From NCBI GenBank assembly GCA_033239125.1, contig BSWB01000004.1, forward strand, positions 141,554,926 through 141,618,925: DNA of 64,000 bases. Reading direction: 5' to 3'. Positions 23,268-35,719 of this stretch are shown in pieces. The notes below the pieces were generated by a model. It did no database searches. It saw nothing but the letters and a program-made list of their open reading frames with translations, and was not told the origin of the DNA. The position numbers and the translations under genes are program-made. The first letter of the stretch is position 1; each line of letters begins with the position of its first letter. Source of the DNA: Fagopyrum homotropicum. Lineage: Eukaryota; Streptophyta; Magnoliopsida; Caryophyllales; Polygonaceae.

Positions 23268-23326
23268 ATGACGGACGACAATCCATAGGGTAAGAAAACT
23301 ATCTTCATGCCAAACTAGATCAAAAA

Positions 23327-24963
23327 AACCTCAAAAACATTTCATCGAGCACTTGGCGGGCGTAGATCAACCACCATTAACACTCACATTGCTACAGTGG
23401 TAATGGTAGACTACTCCAACTTCTGCTACAGAGTTTGCGCCGTCTGCGAGAAGCCTCTTCATGACCCCTCTTCTCTTTGCTCCATCTACGATCGCTCCAA
23501 TCGCTTCAATCCTTGATAAGCTCTCTTCAATTATTAAGGGTGATTTCTTGTAGAAGAGAAATTATTAGGTAGCTTTCTATAGTTTTCTCTAAAGCTCAAC
23601 TCGAGCACGTTCATTTTCTAAACGAGCCAAATACGAATATATTTTATAGCTCATTTAAGATTTAAGCTCGACTCGTTGAACTAAAATAACACTATATGAA
23701 CATTATTTTAGTCGAACTACTTGGACTCAGCTCGAGATCGGCTCGTCAAAAACTCCGTTCGAATTTATTCACTTTTAAAATGAGCTAAATTCAAACACAT
23801 TTTGAAGCTCGCATCACATTTACACTCAGACATTTATAAACGAGCTGCCCTCAAGTTTTCGAACATATGGTTCTTTGGGAACGAGATAAAAATAATGGGT
23901 GATTTATTACAATAAGAAAACAGAATAAATAATAAACGAATAAGATATTCAACTTGAGAAGAGGCGGGCACACCTGCACGTACTGCGCAGTACCCGTATT
24001 GGGCAGTCGCACAAAATCTATGGGGTTGTGTTATATACACTATAATAAAGTCAAATCGCATTGGAACTTGTAAAAATTTAACAATTATACACTATAATAA
24101 AGTCAAATCGCATTGGAACTTGTAAAAATTTAACAATTAAAATAATAGAAATCTATTTTATGTTTAACATACTGAATCTAATTTCTCAAATAGAAGGTTT
24201 ATTTACTGTTTATAGTTTGTGTTAGGGAAATAGTATATTTAATTTTAAATAACCAATAATAGAAATCTATTTTACAGTTACTAGAATATATAAAGGAATA
24301 AAAGAGCCGACTTTTATAGTTTTATTTGTCAAAAGCAATTCACAAATTTTCCAAAAAAGATTTATAATAAAACATTTTTATATATAACTCTTTTATTTTT
24401 ACAACTCTTTTAGTTTTTTAATTTTTTATATTTAACATAATAATATCTGTTAATATAAAACATTTTTATATATTTTAAATAAATTATTTAAAAACTATAT
24501 TACCTTTACTTATAATTTTAATTTATATTTTATTGAAGTTTACAAATTACAACCCACATGTATTTTATAAAAGATTATAAATAAACTATATTATTTTTAC
24601 TTATAATTATAATTTATATTTTATTAAAAAAATCAAAATCTATAATAAAAATACATTAAAAAAATTATAAAACACTAAATACAACTTAATCACATACATA
24701 TATCATCTAATAATTACATGCAAAAAGTAAAAAATAAGTAATTTAACTATATTATGGTGGAAAGTAAATGAGTGTACAAGGTAGATCGTATCCAGATGAA
24801 ATTCATAGCCGTAGGTTCACGGAACGACGTCGTCAGCAGAAAGGAAAAGGGAAACAGCGGGTCAAAACTACCTGTAAAATCCCAAACCCACTCAAATTGA
24901 AGCCTGTCATCCGTTGTGCCGATTTGTCAACTTTCTGTGCTGAGTTTCCCAGCCTTCACAGAA
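23327..24963. other. AT-rich intergenic DNA upstream of the Rab gene
   Basis: No confident gene is seen. The stretch 23590-23850 is rich in AGCTCGACTCG/CGAGCT-type words common in degenerate plant repeats. A 52-bp tandem duplication lies at 24035-24138. From 24200 to 24760 the sequence is over 80 per cent A/T. The last 200 bases, more GC-balanced, are presumably the 5' untranslated region and promoter of the Rab gene. Confidence 0.5.
24035..24138. repeat. Exact 52-bp tandem duplication
   Basis: The unit beginning ATACACTATAATAAAGTC is present twice in direct order with period 52 (24035-24086 and 24087-24138) and no visible mismatch, so the duplication is recent. Confidence 0.9.
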
Positions 24964-27104
24964 ATGGTGAGACCAGGCAGCAAAATCATTCACGCCAAAT
25001 TGGTGTGTACGTCTTTTCCTTTTTAAATTTTCTGTAATTCGATCAGACAATTAGTCTGTAAGAACATTGTTCTCTTAATTTGCAAACGCAATGCTGTTAT
25101 GCTGGCGATTTCACCCCTTACTCGATTATGTGGCGCCCTTTTCCTAATCTGAACTTCTTTTTAGGGTTTTTACTTAGTCACTGAAGTTGATCTGGGTTTC
25201 CTGCAGCTGGAATTCTAGTGGGTTTATACTCGATTGTCATTGCATTGATGTTAAGTTGAATAGTTTATTTCTAAGTTAAGATCATTTTAGCATTTGGAAG
25301 AACCCGATTGATAGCACATCCCTCAAAATGTTGTTTTGACTTGAATTTGAAGCGATCAAGCATAGAACACAACTCGATGACCTTAAATGGAAATAGTTTG
25401 GTCAAGCCCTGGAAGATTTGAGTACTGATCTGTGGTAATAAAACCAATTTATCTAGTGTGTTTTAATTCCTGATGCACAAATTTCATTTTAATGGTGTCC
25501 TCCACCTCCATTTCATTTATGTTGTTTACAATCCTGAACATAGTGCAATATTACATTGCAGAAATACGGAAGGGCATGTCCCGGTCTGTATTTTCTTCTT
25601 TTGGAGAATAATTAGTCGTTCTCAGGTTAAGAAGTGGCTTTCTTTCAGGTTATTCTCGGGGACATTGGCACTGGGAAGACAAGTTTGGTGCTGAGATTTG
25701 TAAAAGGCCAGTTTTATTATAATCAGGTGAAGCTTGGTATCATGCCATGGTTTATTTTAATCTTGTTATTGACTGTCATCTGGATCATAATGTTAGAGTT
25801 TAATGTATAGGAGCCAACTATTGGAGCAGCATTTTTCACTCAAATGCTTTCGCTCAATGAAGCAACTGTGAAATTCGACATATGGGACACTGCTGGACAA
25901 GAACGCTATCACAGCCTGGCTCCTATGTATTATCGCAATGCAGCAGTAGCTGTTGTCGTGTATGACATCTCGGACATGGTAGTACTTCCTCACCAATTTG
26001 CTAATTTCCTAGGGCGTCATGAAGAATTTTTTGAGCTTCTCTATCTGTATCCTTCATATAGCATTACATGCATTTACTTGTCAGCACATCTGGCTTTGTC
26101 GGGAAAGTTATGAATATTGCTCTTGTGTTTTGTACTTTTTTTGCTTATAGAGAACATTCGTTCGAGCTAAAAAATGGGTTCAAGAATTGCAAAACCAAGG
26201 TAATTATGCAGTGTTTTCAGCTTCTTATATTGAATGCATACTCAGTGTTAACTACTACTGATTCTCAAAAGTTATATCTTCCATGTTAACTACTACTGAT
26301 TCTTAAAAGTTTATATTATACTACTCTTACATTATCCTCATTACTAAAATCAGTAAATTCTCATAATGTGTATTCTGCTTCTCTTTCACCTAGATCATTA
26401 CTTGTTATATTTCGAATTACTGATCAAGTTCTCCAAAAGTAGCATAGATGATGCAACAAACAATGTCATCATGTCTACATTTTTGGTAATCGTGTCAAAG
26501 GTTATCTCCAAATATGCTAATTTGGCTTGGCAATTTTTATATAGGTGACCCATCTTTAGCAGTTATGGCACTTGTGGGGAACAAGGTTGACTTGGAATCA
26601 AATAGGGCGGTGCCAGTTGAGGTATGAACCAAATAAAACGTTTTGTTTCATATTGGTCTGAATATTTTGCTTCAGTTCATTTCCATGATTGCACTCTTTG
26701 ATTATTCTGCATTATCTTTGCTTTATCTGTCATATAGAGCCAAGATCTCTTTGTTTGTTTTTGCAGGAAGCTGGTAAATTTGCCCAAGAAAGTGGACTAT
26801 TCTTCATAGAAACGTCTGCGAAAACTGCGCAGAATATCAATGAACTTTTCTATGAATTAGGTTTGTGCCTATCATCCAATAGTTCTCAAACAATAAACAT
26901 GCAGAGGAAAAATGATCTTCATACTGATACAATCTTAATTGTGTTTCCTTTAGTCTAGTTTTGAGAAGTTGAATTCATTATGCTCTGCCGTTTACAGCGA
27001 AACGACTGGCAACTTGTGGAAGATTCCCTTTGCAATCTTCAGGTACGGTTCTGCTCAATGAAACACAAAACAGAAGGAGAAGAAGAAGCCTGTGTTGCTC
27101 ATGA
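24964..27104 (+). CDS. Rab5-class (RABF) small GTPase, seven coding exons
   Basis: Exons are 24964-25002, 25649-25726, 25811-25978, 26151-26199, 26545-26621, 26767-26860 and 26998-27104. All have GT-AG introns, and the sum is 612 nt, or 203 residues, normal for Rab5. Motifs: P-loop GDIGTGKT (17-24), switch I EPTIGAAFF with Mg-binding T42, WDTAGQE with catalytic Q69, NKVD (124-127) and ETSAK (152-156). The switch region IWDTAGQERYHSLAPMYYR is diagnostic of Rab5. The C-terminus SLCCS supplies two cysteines for geranylgeranylation. Such proteins act on early and pre-vacuolar endosomes in homotypic fusion and vacuolar traffic. All key residues are intact, so it appears functional. It lies tail to tail with the NRG2-like gene. 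The N-terminal MVRPGSKIIHAKL differs from the best-known ARA7-type start, so the subgroup is not assigned. Confidence 0.93.
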
Positions 27105-27642
27105 TCATCTCTATATTGATGAAAGGGTCCCAAGAATATGCATTTTGCTTCAACCAAGCTTCTGTTTGTGGTATCAATTCTCTGTGTTGATTTGTATACC
27201 TGTTGCTTCCTCTTAGACGTGGTGATTGTGAAAGTTCATACTGTTATGAATCCTTGATGAGCTGAATCCAGTTTAGCTAACTGATAACTGTTGTAAAACC
27301 TCAAAATGCTTGTGAATAATTAATCAATTGAATATCCTTTGGTTTCTGTTTCAGATAGTTGTTGAAAATAGTTAGAAAACACAGCTTGTATGTTTGTTGT
27401 ATGGAAGGATTTCACACAACCAAAATTAATCTGATATGCACTTCTTGTTCAAAAAGAAGAGAGTTTTGGTAATATAATCGACATTCATGTGCAAAATACG
27501 TTGCAGTTCATTTGATATTCCCATGATCGATAGCTATGGAGATATATAACGCTCTTAACAAAATTAAGCATATGCAACTATAGAATATGTACTATGCAGG
27601 ATCTATATTTGTAACAGGCATTGCACATTAACAATTTGAGAA
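27105..27642. other. Convergent intergenic region between Rab gene and NRG2-like gene 1
   Basis: About 540 bases hold the 3' untranslated regions of two genes that face each other. Several AATAA-type words are present (for example near 27317 and 27470). No further gene is seen. Confidence 0.5.
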
Positions 27643-30600
27643 CTAAGATGATCTCTCCCTGTGATTCTGAGAATGTGGAATGGACTTCAGCTGATTGTAC
27701 ATCTCGGAACAGGCACCGGAAAATTCCAACAACGACCAGAACAATTCCGGTAACCGAGTTCTGAGATTTGTCAAGGACTTCTCCCTTACTTGAATACACT
27801 GCTTCTGATAAGCTGCCTCTTCTTCTTCTAACCTCTTATTAGCAGCATCCACAACAGCTTCTCGCTCAATAACAACTTCATCATGCCCGAAGTCTTCAGC
27901 CCCATCTGGGTCCACTTCATCTGGGGGCGTTCGTCTCTGCATGTACTTGTGGTACCAGTCTTCAAATGCACGGGTCTTACGAGCAAGATCTTTCCGGGCT
28001 TCTTCACACTTGGCTTTCATCTTAAGTTCATCGTCTTGTTGCTGGACAATAGTTTGGAGAACACCGGCAAAGTTGTAAATAGCAGTCTTTGGATGCTCTT
28101 CAGGGAGTTTTTCAAGGCAGTCATGCCACGCGAGAAGGAGGCGTTGAATAGGAGGGTTTTGAGCCCTTGGTGGAGATGAAACCTTCTCTTTCAGGCTGCT
28201 TTCTATGGGGATGAGGTTCAGCTTCAACCAGCTGTTGAGATCTTTAACGTAACGCTTCTGGTTGCTTACCATCCTATCGAATTGGTTATGCCACTCCTGA
28301 ACAATGATCCATAGCTGTTCAGTTTGTTCAAAGTGCTGCACACTAGTTTCCTTCACACACTGTAATATGTCTACATTCTTCAAGGTACCTGCAATCTTTG
28401 ATTGTTTTCCATGATAAGATTGCATAGCGCCCCACATTTTAGATAACCTGCAAATAATATGATGCATTTTGTCGAATCAAAGCTTTATTTCCAGAAAATA
28501 TCTGCAGTAGAAGGCATCCAATAGTGGGTAAATTGAAGTACTGAAGATGAAAGAAAAATGCTTAAGAGAAATTAGTAACATTATGTTCGAGTCCAGCTTC
28601 ATCACCAGACACAAATGCCACAATATGACTTCATACAGATCTGTGCTATAACGAGTGAGGATTACTAGTATTCTTTTCAGAGGCACGGTAACTACAGGCT
28701 CACCCTCTTAACTATGCGAGATCAATTCAAGAGGAACCATTACCCAAAGACGGAAGTAAACTGAATGAAAAAAATGGAATACCAGCCCATAAGGTGCACT
28801 ACTTCCTTTTGTGTGATATACCCTTTTGTTTCATTGCAAAGTATATATAAAGAGTCGTTCTATTCGTCTATTCTAGATTTATGGTCTTTGGACTGTGTCT
28901 AACCGTAATCAACCCCATGAATAAATGTTTCAATTTAAGTTACTGATACAATGAGTAGAACGGATATCATCATCATAAGAATTTCTTTGTGATGTGCAAG
29001 TCAGTCGTAGAGGTATTCTATCAAAATATTGTAGAGATTTCATCATGATATCCTATCAATTGTCAAAATCATAATCAGAAATACTTAAAATAAGCTATCA
29101 TGTGCAAGGAAGGAACTCACCCATCGACTAGTGCCACAAGTTTCGGATACAGCTGCTCATCACGTAACCTATTTATCTCTGAAACTGTGGAATCCAAGGA
29201 CTGCATATCGACAATGTATCTTGTATGAAGATGGCTTAGAGATGCCTTTGTTTTCTCCATAGTTTCAGGGTTTGCACCGCGTTTCTTATGCTTGTTTAAC
29301 AACGTAACCTTCCTCTGGTATTCAAACTTCATGATCTCACCTGCCTGACAGGCATCACACGGTGTATATTAAGAATTACATCCTTGTATTTCACCATCAG
29401 CTGACACAAAAATTATACAATCTATTTCCTGGTTACCCAAATCTCAATGAAGAAAAATATGTTGCTTTACAATTAGCTGTCATAAGGCTTGGATGCTTCT
29501 AGGGAAAAAAACACAAAATATCTGAGTACTAAGGATCTTTGACATCACAGTCCTTCCAAATGTTACACTGACCTGCATTATACTTGTTTAACAGCAGTCA
29601 GCACACACATCAGTTGACTTTCCTCTCACATATTCCAACTACACTAAGGAATATATCCTTTCCCCCTTGTTCTTGATATCTCAAGTGTCAACTACATACA
29701 ATTTAACTTTGCTCACTTTGATGCTTTAACCTTTAATTTCCCCAGACCAAATATGCCTAGAATAAATAGTGAACTTTATATAATGCAAGTGAAAAATACG
29801 CAATTGGGAAGTAACAAAACGAAGTTGTAAAGTAAAACTCATGGCTATATGCTAATTAACAGAAGCTACTCCATAAACAACCCAGAAGGAACCCAGGACA
29901 ATTTTTGACATAAATAAAGTAGGGGTTTATTTCCTCAAAAGCAGCACCCAAAGAATATGAGCTGTAACATTAAAAACATGAACAAGCAAAGTTTATATTC
30001 TGTAATAATAAACTGGCAACCTTTTCAAAACTAAAAAATAAATTATCTAGAGAAAAGAAAGGTACATGAAACAAGTTAATGAAACAGGAGATTACCTTTA
30101 CTTCATCATACAACTTTTTCTCCCACGCCAATAATTTGTCGAGCACGGTTGCATGGGTTTCGTTCTCTTCAGAATCAAAGTCATCGTTTTTGTCATCGGT
30201 ATTTTGCAGACCCCTAAATGATCTATTCCAAGTGATAACTTTCATGACTCTTTCAGAGTGATTAATGTGCCCTGCTGAGCGAAGTTGTGCATCAGAGTCA
30301 ACGACATCTATGGGAAGATACATCTTAAAAATGAAAGGTATCTGAAACCACTTATTTGGGTTCTTTTAGGAGAGAAACTCTTTTTAAACCTAGAGTTTAT
30401 ACTATATAATATCTTCCTGAAATGAACAGAAATTTGCAGTCATAAGCATTCATTGTCAGACATCTTATATATGCTCAGTATACAAAATATATATTGCCAT
30501 CACATTGTTCCTACTTGCCCCTCCAAATAAGAAAAACTTCAGGAACATGAAGTTTCCTAGTCTCAAGCAATCAACTTGTTAATAATATATCCATGTTGCA

Positions 30601-31953
30601 AACCTAGAAGCATTTCAAATCCCTTAAACAACTCAACATTAATTTTGGAAGAGAAATCCCAGTATAGTTCATCACATCATATACGCAGCAGTAGTAACAA
30701 ATGAAATCGGCATCCAAAATACTTGCAATGGGGTAGCTTATGTTGTAACCATAGTAGCAAATTATCATCCCTTTAACATTGTAGCAGATACCATTAATAA
30801 AAATCAACGAATAGATTGACAACTAATGAAAAGCATAAATCCAAAATAGTCAGTGCTCTTTTCTTTATCAACTTAGGAATAGTAATCAGTTAAACCAATC
30901 CAGCAGTAATCCTATAGTGCAAGCAAATCCAAAACTATTCATGATAATAGACCAGTATCACTTAAAGAGATGGATATGGAAAGAGCAATTACCGCAGTTA
31001 TTAGCAGAACTGGAGTGGTAATGCAACCTAGCTGCCTCAAGCATCTTGGAGACCTCATTTGCACTCTCTGAAGCCTTCAAGAAATAGTCATCCAAGTCGT
31101 TGAAGATCTGAACCAAACTAATATTCTTGGCAGCCCGCTTGGTCTCCCCGCCACCAATGCTGCCTGGTCCGGGGCGCACAACAACCTGCTTCCCCCTTCT
31201 CACAATCTTCCCCTCAGTCTCCTGAAGCTTGGCAGGAGGCTTTTGCAAGGCAGAAGAGTCGACGTCAGCTCTGTTAGGTCTTTCATCGAGAGCCTTCCGC
31301 ACAATTTCTCTTCTCTCTCTGTCAACTTCATCGGGAACCCTTAAACCTCCACCCGGGATGTCGTAATTGAAGAAGAAATCATAAGGTGAATTCCCCGGAG
31401 GCGGCGATGGTGGCTCTTGATTACTCGGCATTTCCGGCGGTGGTGGGGTTGGGGGAGGACGTATCCTATCCTCTTCCACCGTCCTAACTCCAGCTCCATT
31501 CATCTTCAAACTATGAATCTCGTTCTCAATTTCCTCTTCTTCTTCCCCTTCCTCGTCCTCCTCCTCCATGATCGTCTCCGACTGATTAGGCATGTTTTTT
31601 GACGCTACAAATTCAGGCATGGATTGAGCACGATGGAGAGGAGTGGGTGGTTGGACAGACATCTCAGCGGGAATGGGGGGAGGAGGAGGTAGGGTTCCAA
31701 ATGAAGGTGGTTCCGGTGGAAGAGGGGAGGAAGAAGGGGCGGAGGAAGAGTGAGAAAGGTGTGAGACGAAGAGCGACTCACCGGAAGCGAAGTCGCTAAG
31801 AGCAGCGCCGGTGTTCTTGATGGCGACGGCGTAGGATGTTTGAGCGGCGGCGAAGGCATTGCGGGCGGCTACAGCGTCTCTCATGTGCTGCTTTCGCTCC
31901 TTGCATCGCGAGACTGCCTCCTCGTTCTCTATCTTGGATTGGTTGCAACCCAT
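27643..31953 (-). CDS. DUF630/DUF632 protein, NRG2/REL2-like, copy 1
   Basis: Minus-strand exons are 31953-30993, 30271-30096, 29344-29121 and 28447-27643, with GT-AG introns, 2166 nt, 721 residues. The N-terminus MGCNQSKIENEEAVSRCKER is the DUF630 signature, with Gly2 for N-myristoylation and Cys3 for possible palmitoylation, so membrane attachment is likely. A proline-rich, acidic middle (PPPPP runs, EEEDEEGEEEEE) leads to DUF632 from about residue 277 (SLVQIFNDLDDYFLKASE) to the end, largely helical and coiled-coil-like. Family members include NRG2, a nitrate regulator interacting with NLP7, and rice REL2, a leaf-shape protein; the role here is inferred. Old annotation as a bZIP factor is not supported by the sequence. 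It is paralogous to 45293-51382. Confidence 0.93.
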
Positions 31954-33769
31954 TGCTTCAGAAATTTTCTGATCTCGTCGAGATCACAAGAAGGAGAAAG
32001 GAGGAGATGAAATCAGAAATCTGGAATGAGGTGCTCTTTCAATGAGAAAAACCATAGAAGAAGTGAAGAACAGTCTAGCAGAGTAGCTATAGAAGAAAGA
32101 GGGTGGTTTGCATTTGCAAGTTGCTATACAGCTAGTTTGCTTTTGAGGTGTTCTGTAACTTTGTGGGGTCCAAATTGCAAAAAGTGGAAATTCGCGAGGG
32201 AGAATTTGGACTGTTGCATATTTTGTATTTCCGCAATTAACGACGTCGTGCGCCCCAAATGGGCCAAATCAAAAAAGAAAAGGAAGAAAAAGGAACGAAA
32301 CGAAGTCGTTTAGTCACATGGTTAGTTTGGTAACTTTGGTTACAGACTGCCACCTCTTTTTGCATGGCTAATTGGTTGGACAAGGACGTTGGCAGATACT
32401 CAACAACAACCATACGGATCACAGACACGACACACTACTGTCAACCGTTAACGCGCACCCCAAGCGCGTGAATTACCATCTCATCCTACATTTTTCGTTC
32501 GCATTATTTGGTGGGGTTAATGATATGTTACATAAATAATTACACTTTATAATAATATATTAAAGTTAATTAATACTTAAATTTACATTTTAAAATAAAA
32601 GAAAAAGTCACATCATAAGATTTACTCAAACGAACAGTGTTTACTGGTTGAAAATTTTTAACGGCGGTTTGGTAGGACAATTTACACTAATATGAAGTGT
32701 TTTCGTTAGGATTTTGAAACGCTCAATCTCACTCTGGCATAGTATCTGGAGAAACTAGTGTGTAAAGTACTCCTCTTTTTATAAGTTTTAACTTGTTGTT
32801 GCCCTATAGTTTGGGTAACGTTTCTCAAAGTCGTTTTAGAGGACCAAATTTTGCAAGGATCGATGAACTTACGAGACTTCTTGTGAGCATCTTAATTGAA
32901 TATCAGACAAAAAATGGTATCAAGTAGACATACAATTGAAAATACATTACTACGATGTTTACTAGTGAAAGTGGAAAGACGGGTATGAAGAATGTTTGTA
33001 GGAATAAGTTTGAATCAATGAAAAAGGAAATAAACAAAAGGAACGCGCTAAACACTCATATAGGAATGAAAAAACATTATGTAAACCGGTTCGGTAAAAG
33101 ATCTCATTGCTTTGCTTTCGGAATACCTTAATGTATTTTTGTGTATTTCTTTTGCTGTAGTTATTCATGACGGTTTTTCTGTCTGCGGATCTTTTTCGGC
33201 CTTTTGATCCATTAGACGACGTGTCGTCTAAGTGTTTCGAACGACTTTCCATTATAAAAGAATCTCATTATTGCCCAATTACAAGATCTGCAAGTCTCGA
33301 AATTTAATATAATATTTACAACCGGCTTTACTATATCAAGAATGATTATGAATAAGGGTCCGTTTAGAATTGTTAAAAATCATTGTTAGAGATCTTTTAA
33401 TGTAAAATAATCATTTCTATTTTGTTTCCTTATCTTTAACCCTTTTTATTTTGACCCGCTTTAATCAAAGGGGCACTAAGTTTGTAAGCAAGTTAAAATT
33501 GATTGCCTTATTATATTTATGCTCGTGTTATCAACCCAATTACTGATATCTTTACCAAAATACTTAGTTTTATCCGATTTTCTACCCCTTTTTCCAAGTT
33601 TTATGTACATTCCTCATAAAAGCATGGGTATGGAGTATTAGAATGCAAAATTATAATATATACACACAAAAATAAGACCATGTGAAAACCTCACTTACAG
33701 CGAGAGTGAAAACCTTTAACAATTGTTCGATAAAAAAACAAAGCTCTTGATTTCGCCACTTGTCACATA

Positions 33770-34290
33770 TGTAGATATGAGGTGCACGATCGCGTGCTTT
33801 GTAAGTAGGGTGTCGATCATGCACCAGCATGCTTGTGTTCCTTGTACTCTCACCATACAAGCAGTCTTCACAATAACATTGTGCACAAATGTGTGCTTTA
33901 CTACAAAGTGCACGATTGTGCGCCTATGAATCGCGCATCCCACCCTTATTCATATGATCCCTCGTTGTTCATTCATGCATGATGAACAATATACGTTGAA
34001 CAAGTTATGAACAATATAACAAGTACATCAAAAACTATATTGTGTGTTCAATAAAAGGTAAAGAGTTTTAACTTGTCCAATTGCTAATAGAGTTGGTGTA
34101 ATGATTATTAATTTGGGTTTGAAACTCTAGAGACGTGTAACACTTTTTTCTACACATATATAATATGCACCAGGTACGCGGTCCTGCACCTTGCGAGCAC
34201 GTTTGTGCACATGATCATCAACACTAATACCACTAGAGCACGGGCTCATAATATGAACAAGGTGCATGATCCTCAAACCCACGCGCAAAA
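33770..34290. repeat. GTGCACGATY-rich degenerate repeat stretch
   Basis: Variants such as GTGCACGATCGCGTGC, GTGCACGATTGTGCGC, GTGCACATGATC and GTGCATGATCC recur with GCACC and GCACG words in otherwise AT-rich DNA. No clean period is visible, so it could be a decayed satellite or transposon end. Confidence 0.4.
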
Positions 34291-34516
34291 CATGTGTCCA
34301 AATTGAGAACGTGAATTATTTTAGTTCGAATGTTTTTTAAAGATTTTCACTATTTACCGTAAGAAAGATTTCCACTCTTTACCGTAAAAGGTTTTCACCT
34401 AAACCTAATTTTATATAGCGATCGATTCATTTAAAATAAGTTATCCCGATACAGAGTTACGAAATAATAAACCATACGTTGGTGAAATATGAATTGTTAG
34501 TATGAACAACACTTTC

Positions 34517-34573
<57 letters not shown>
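34517..34573. repeat. (TAA)19 microsatellite
   Basis: Nineteen uninterrupted TAA units. The length suggests it is polymorphic between individuals. Confidence 0.97.
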
Positions 34574-34574
<1 letters not shown>

Positions 34575-35719
34575 GGAGAATAAACTTTTCTTCCACGATT
34601 ATCTATTGATACTTATGTTTATAAATGAATTTTTAAAGTGAAAAATGAAAAGAAAAAGGCAAAAGGAAGCGTATGCTTTCTTCTTCTTGAAGGGTGATCA
34701 ACTTTATTAGCCCATCTTCATATTTGTACATTCACTACTAGAAAATTATGGATGTGCTACTCACGTGACTAATATATATCTATATCATTTTCTATTTTAA
34801 TGTTTTATTTGTATACTAATCTTTATATTATACAAGTAGGAAACCTTTACTAACACAAACTACCACATCTAAATTTAAATTTAAACAATAAGAAACCTTT
34901 AGTAAGTTAGACAAGATTTAATACTTTTTTCTTCTATAAAATATAACTTGTCAATGAGAAATTTATTTTCAGATAACGTAATTTCTTCAAAAGAAAAAAA
35001 TAACGCAAAAAATCATCAAGTTAACAGTTAGTTTTGTTGACAATATTGTTGTCATCCAATTCAATCATATGATTGTTATTCTTGTGAACCTTTGAAAAAT
35101 CAGTATCTGGTACAACATTGAAAATTTTAAGGGTATATGTAAACTCCTTCTTCTAACTTAGTAATGAAGCAATGAGACACATTGCTCTTTTCTGAACAAT
35201 GTATAAAATCTCTGTTCAAATATGATGTTATAAAAGTATCTATGTTAAGAGTAAATAATTATAGGAATAAAGGATAATGATGTGTACATTGAGAACACTT
35301 TTATATATTGAATCTCATTTTCAACATACCATAACTTTGATTTTAAATTGTCCATTGGAACAACTTATCTGTTTCAGCATATGTTTTAACCACCACGACG
35401 ATGTCGGAGTTGTTGCTAGAATTCACCTTCATTGTACTATATTTGTTGAAGCTATTATTACTAGGAATTTTGCCTATACAATTACTATATAGAAATTTCA
35501 AATAAGTGTAGCCTTTTGAGCGATGACAAATTTGTGGATGCATTAGATGGACTCTAAAAAGTAGAATGAGTGATATTTTAGTGAAAAAAAAAGAATTTTT
35601 GTTCATTTTTATAGTGACCGTGGGATGAAAAAAAACATGTGTAATGGTGAGACTCGTACAAGAAATGTTTGTAATTTAATGTTGTGAAAGGTTAGTAATT
35701 CACTATTTTGATGTAGTTT

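Noticed and set aside
24768..25037. Plus-strand frame of 89 codons before the Rab gene
   Set aside because: It overlaps Rab exon 1 in another frame and runs into the intron. The Rab start at 24964 is supported by homology; this is leader sequence.
31417..32045. Several plus-strand frames opposite NRG2-like exon 1
   Set aside because: They are antisense shadows of a proline-rich, GC-rich exon.
32962..33252. 96-codon minus-strand frame with a Lys/Ser-rich start
   Set aside because: No family recognised, no splice or neighbour support, and AT-rich hydrophobic end typical of chance frames.
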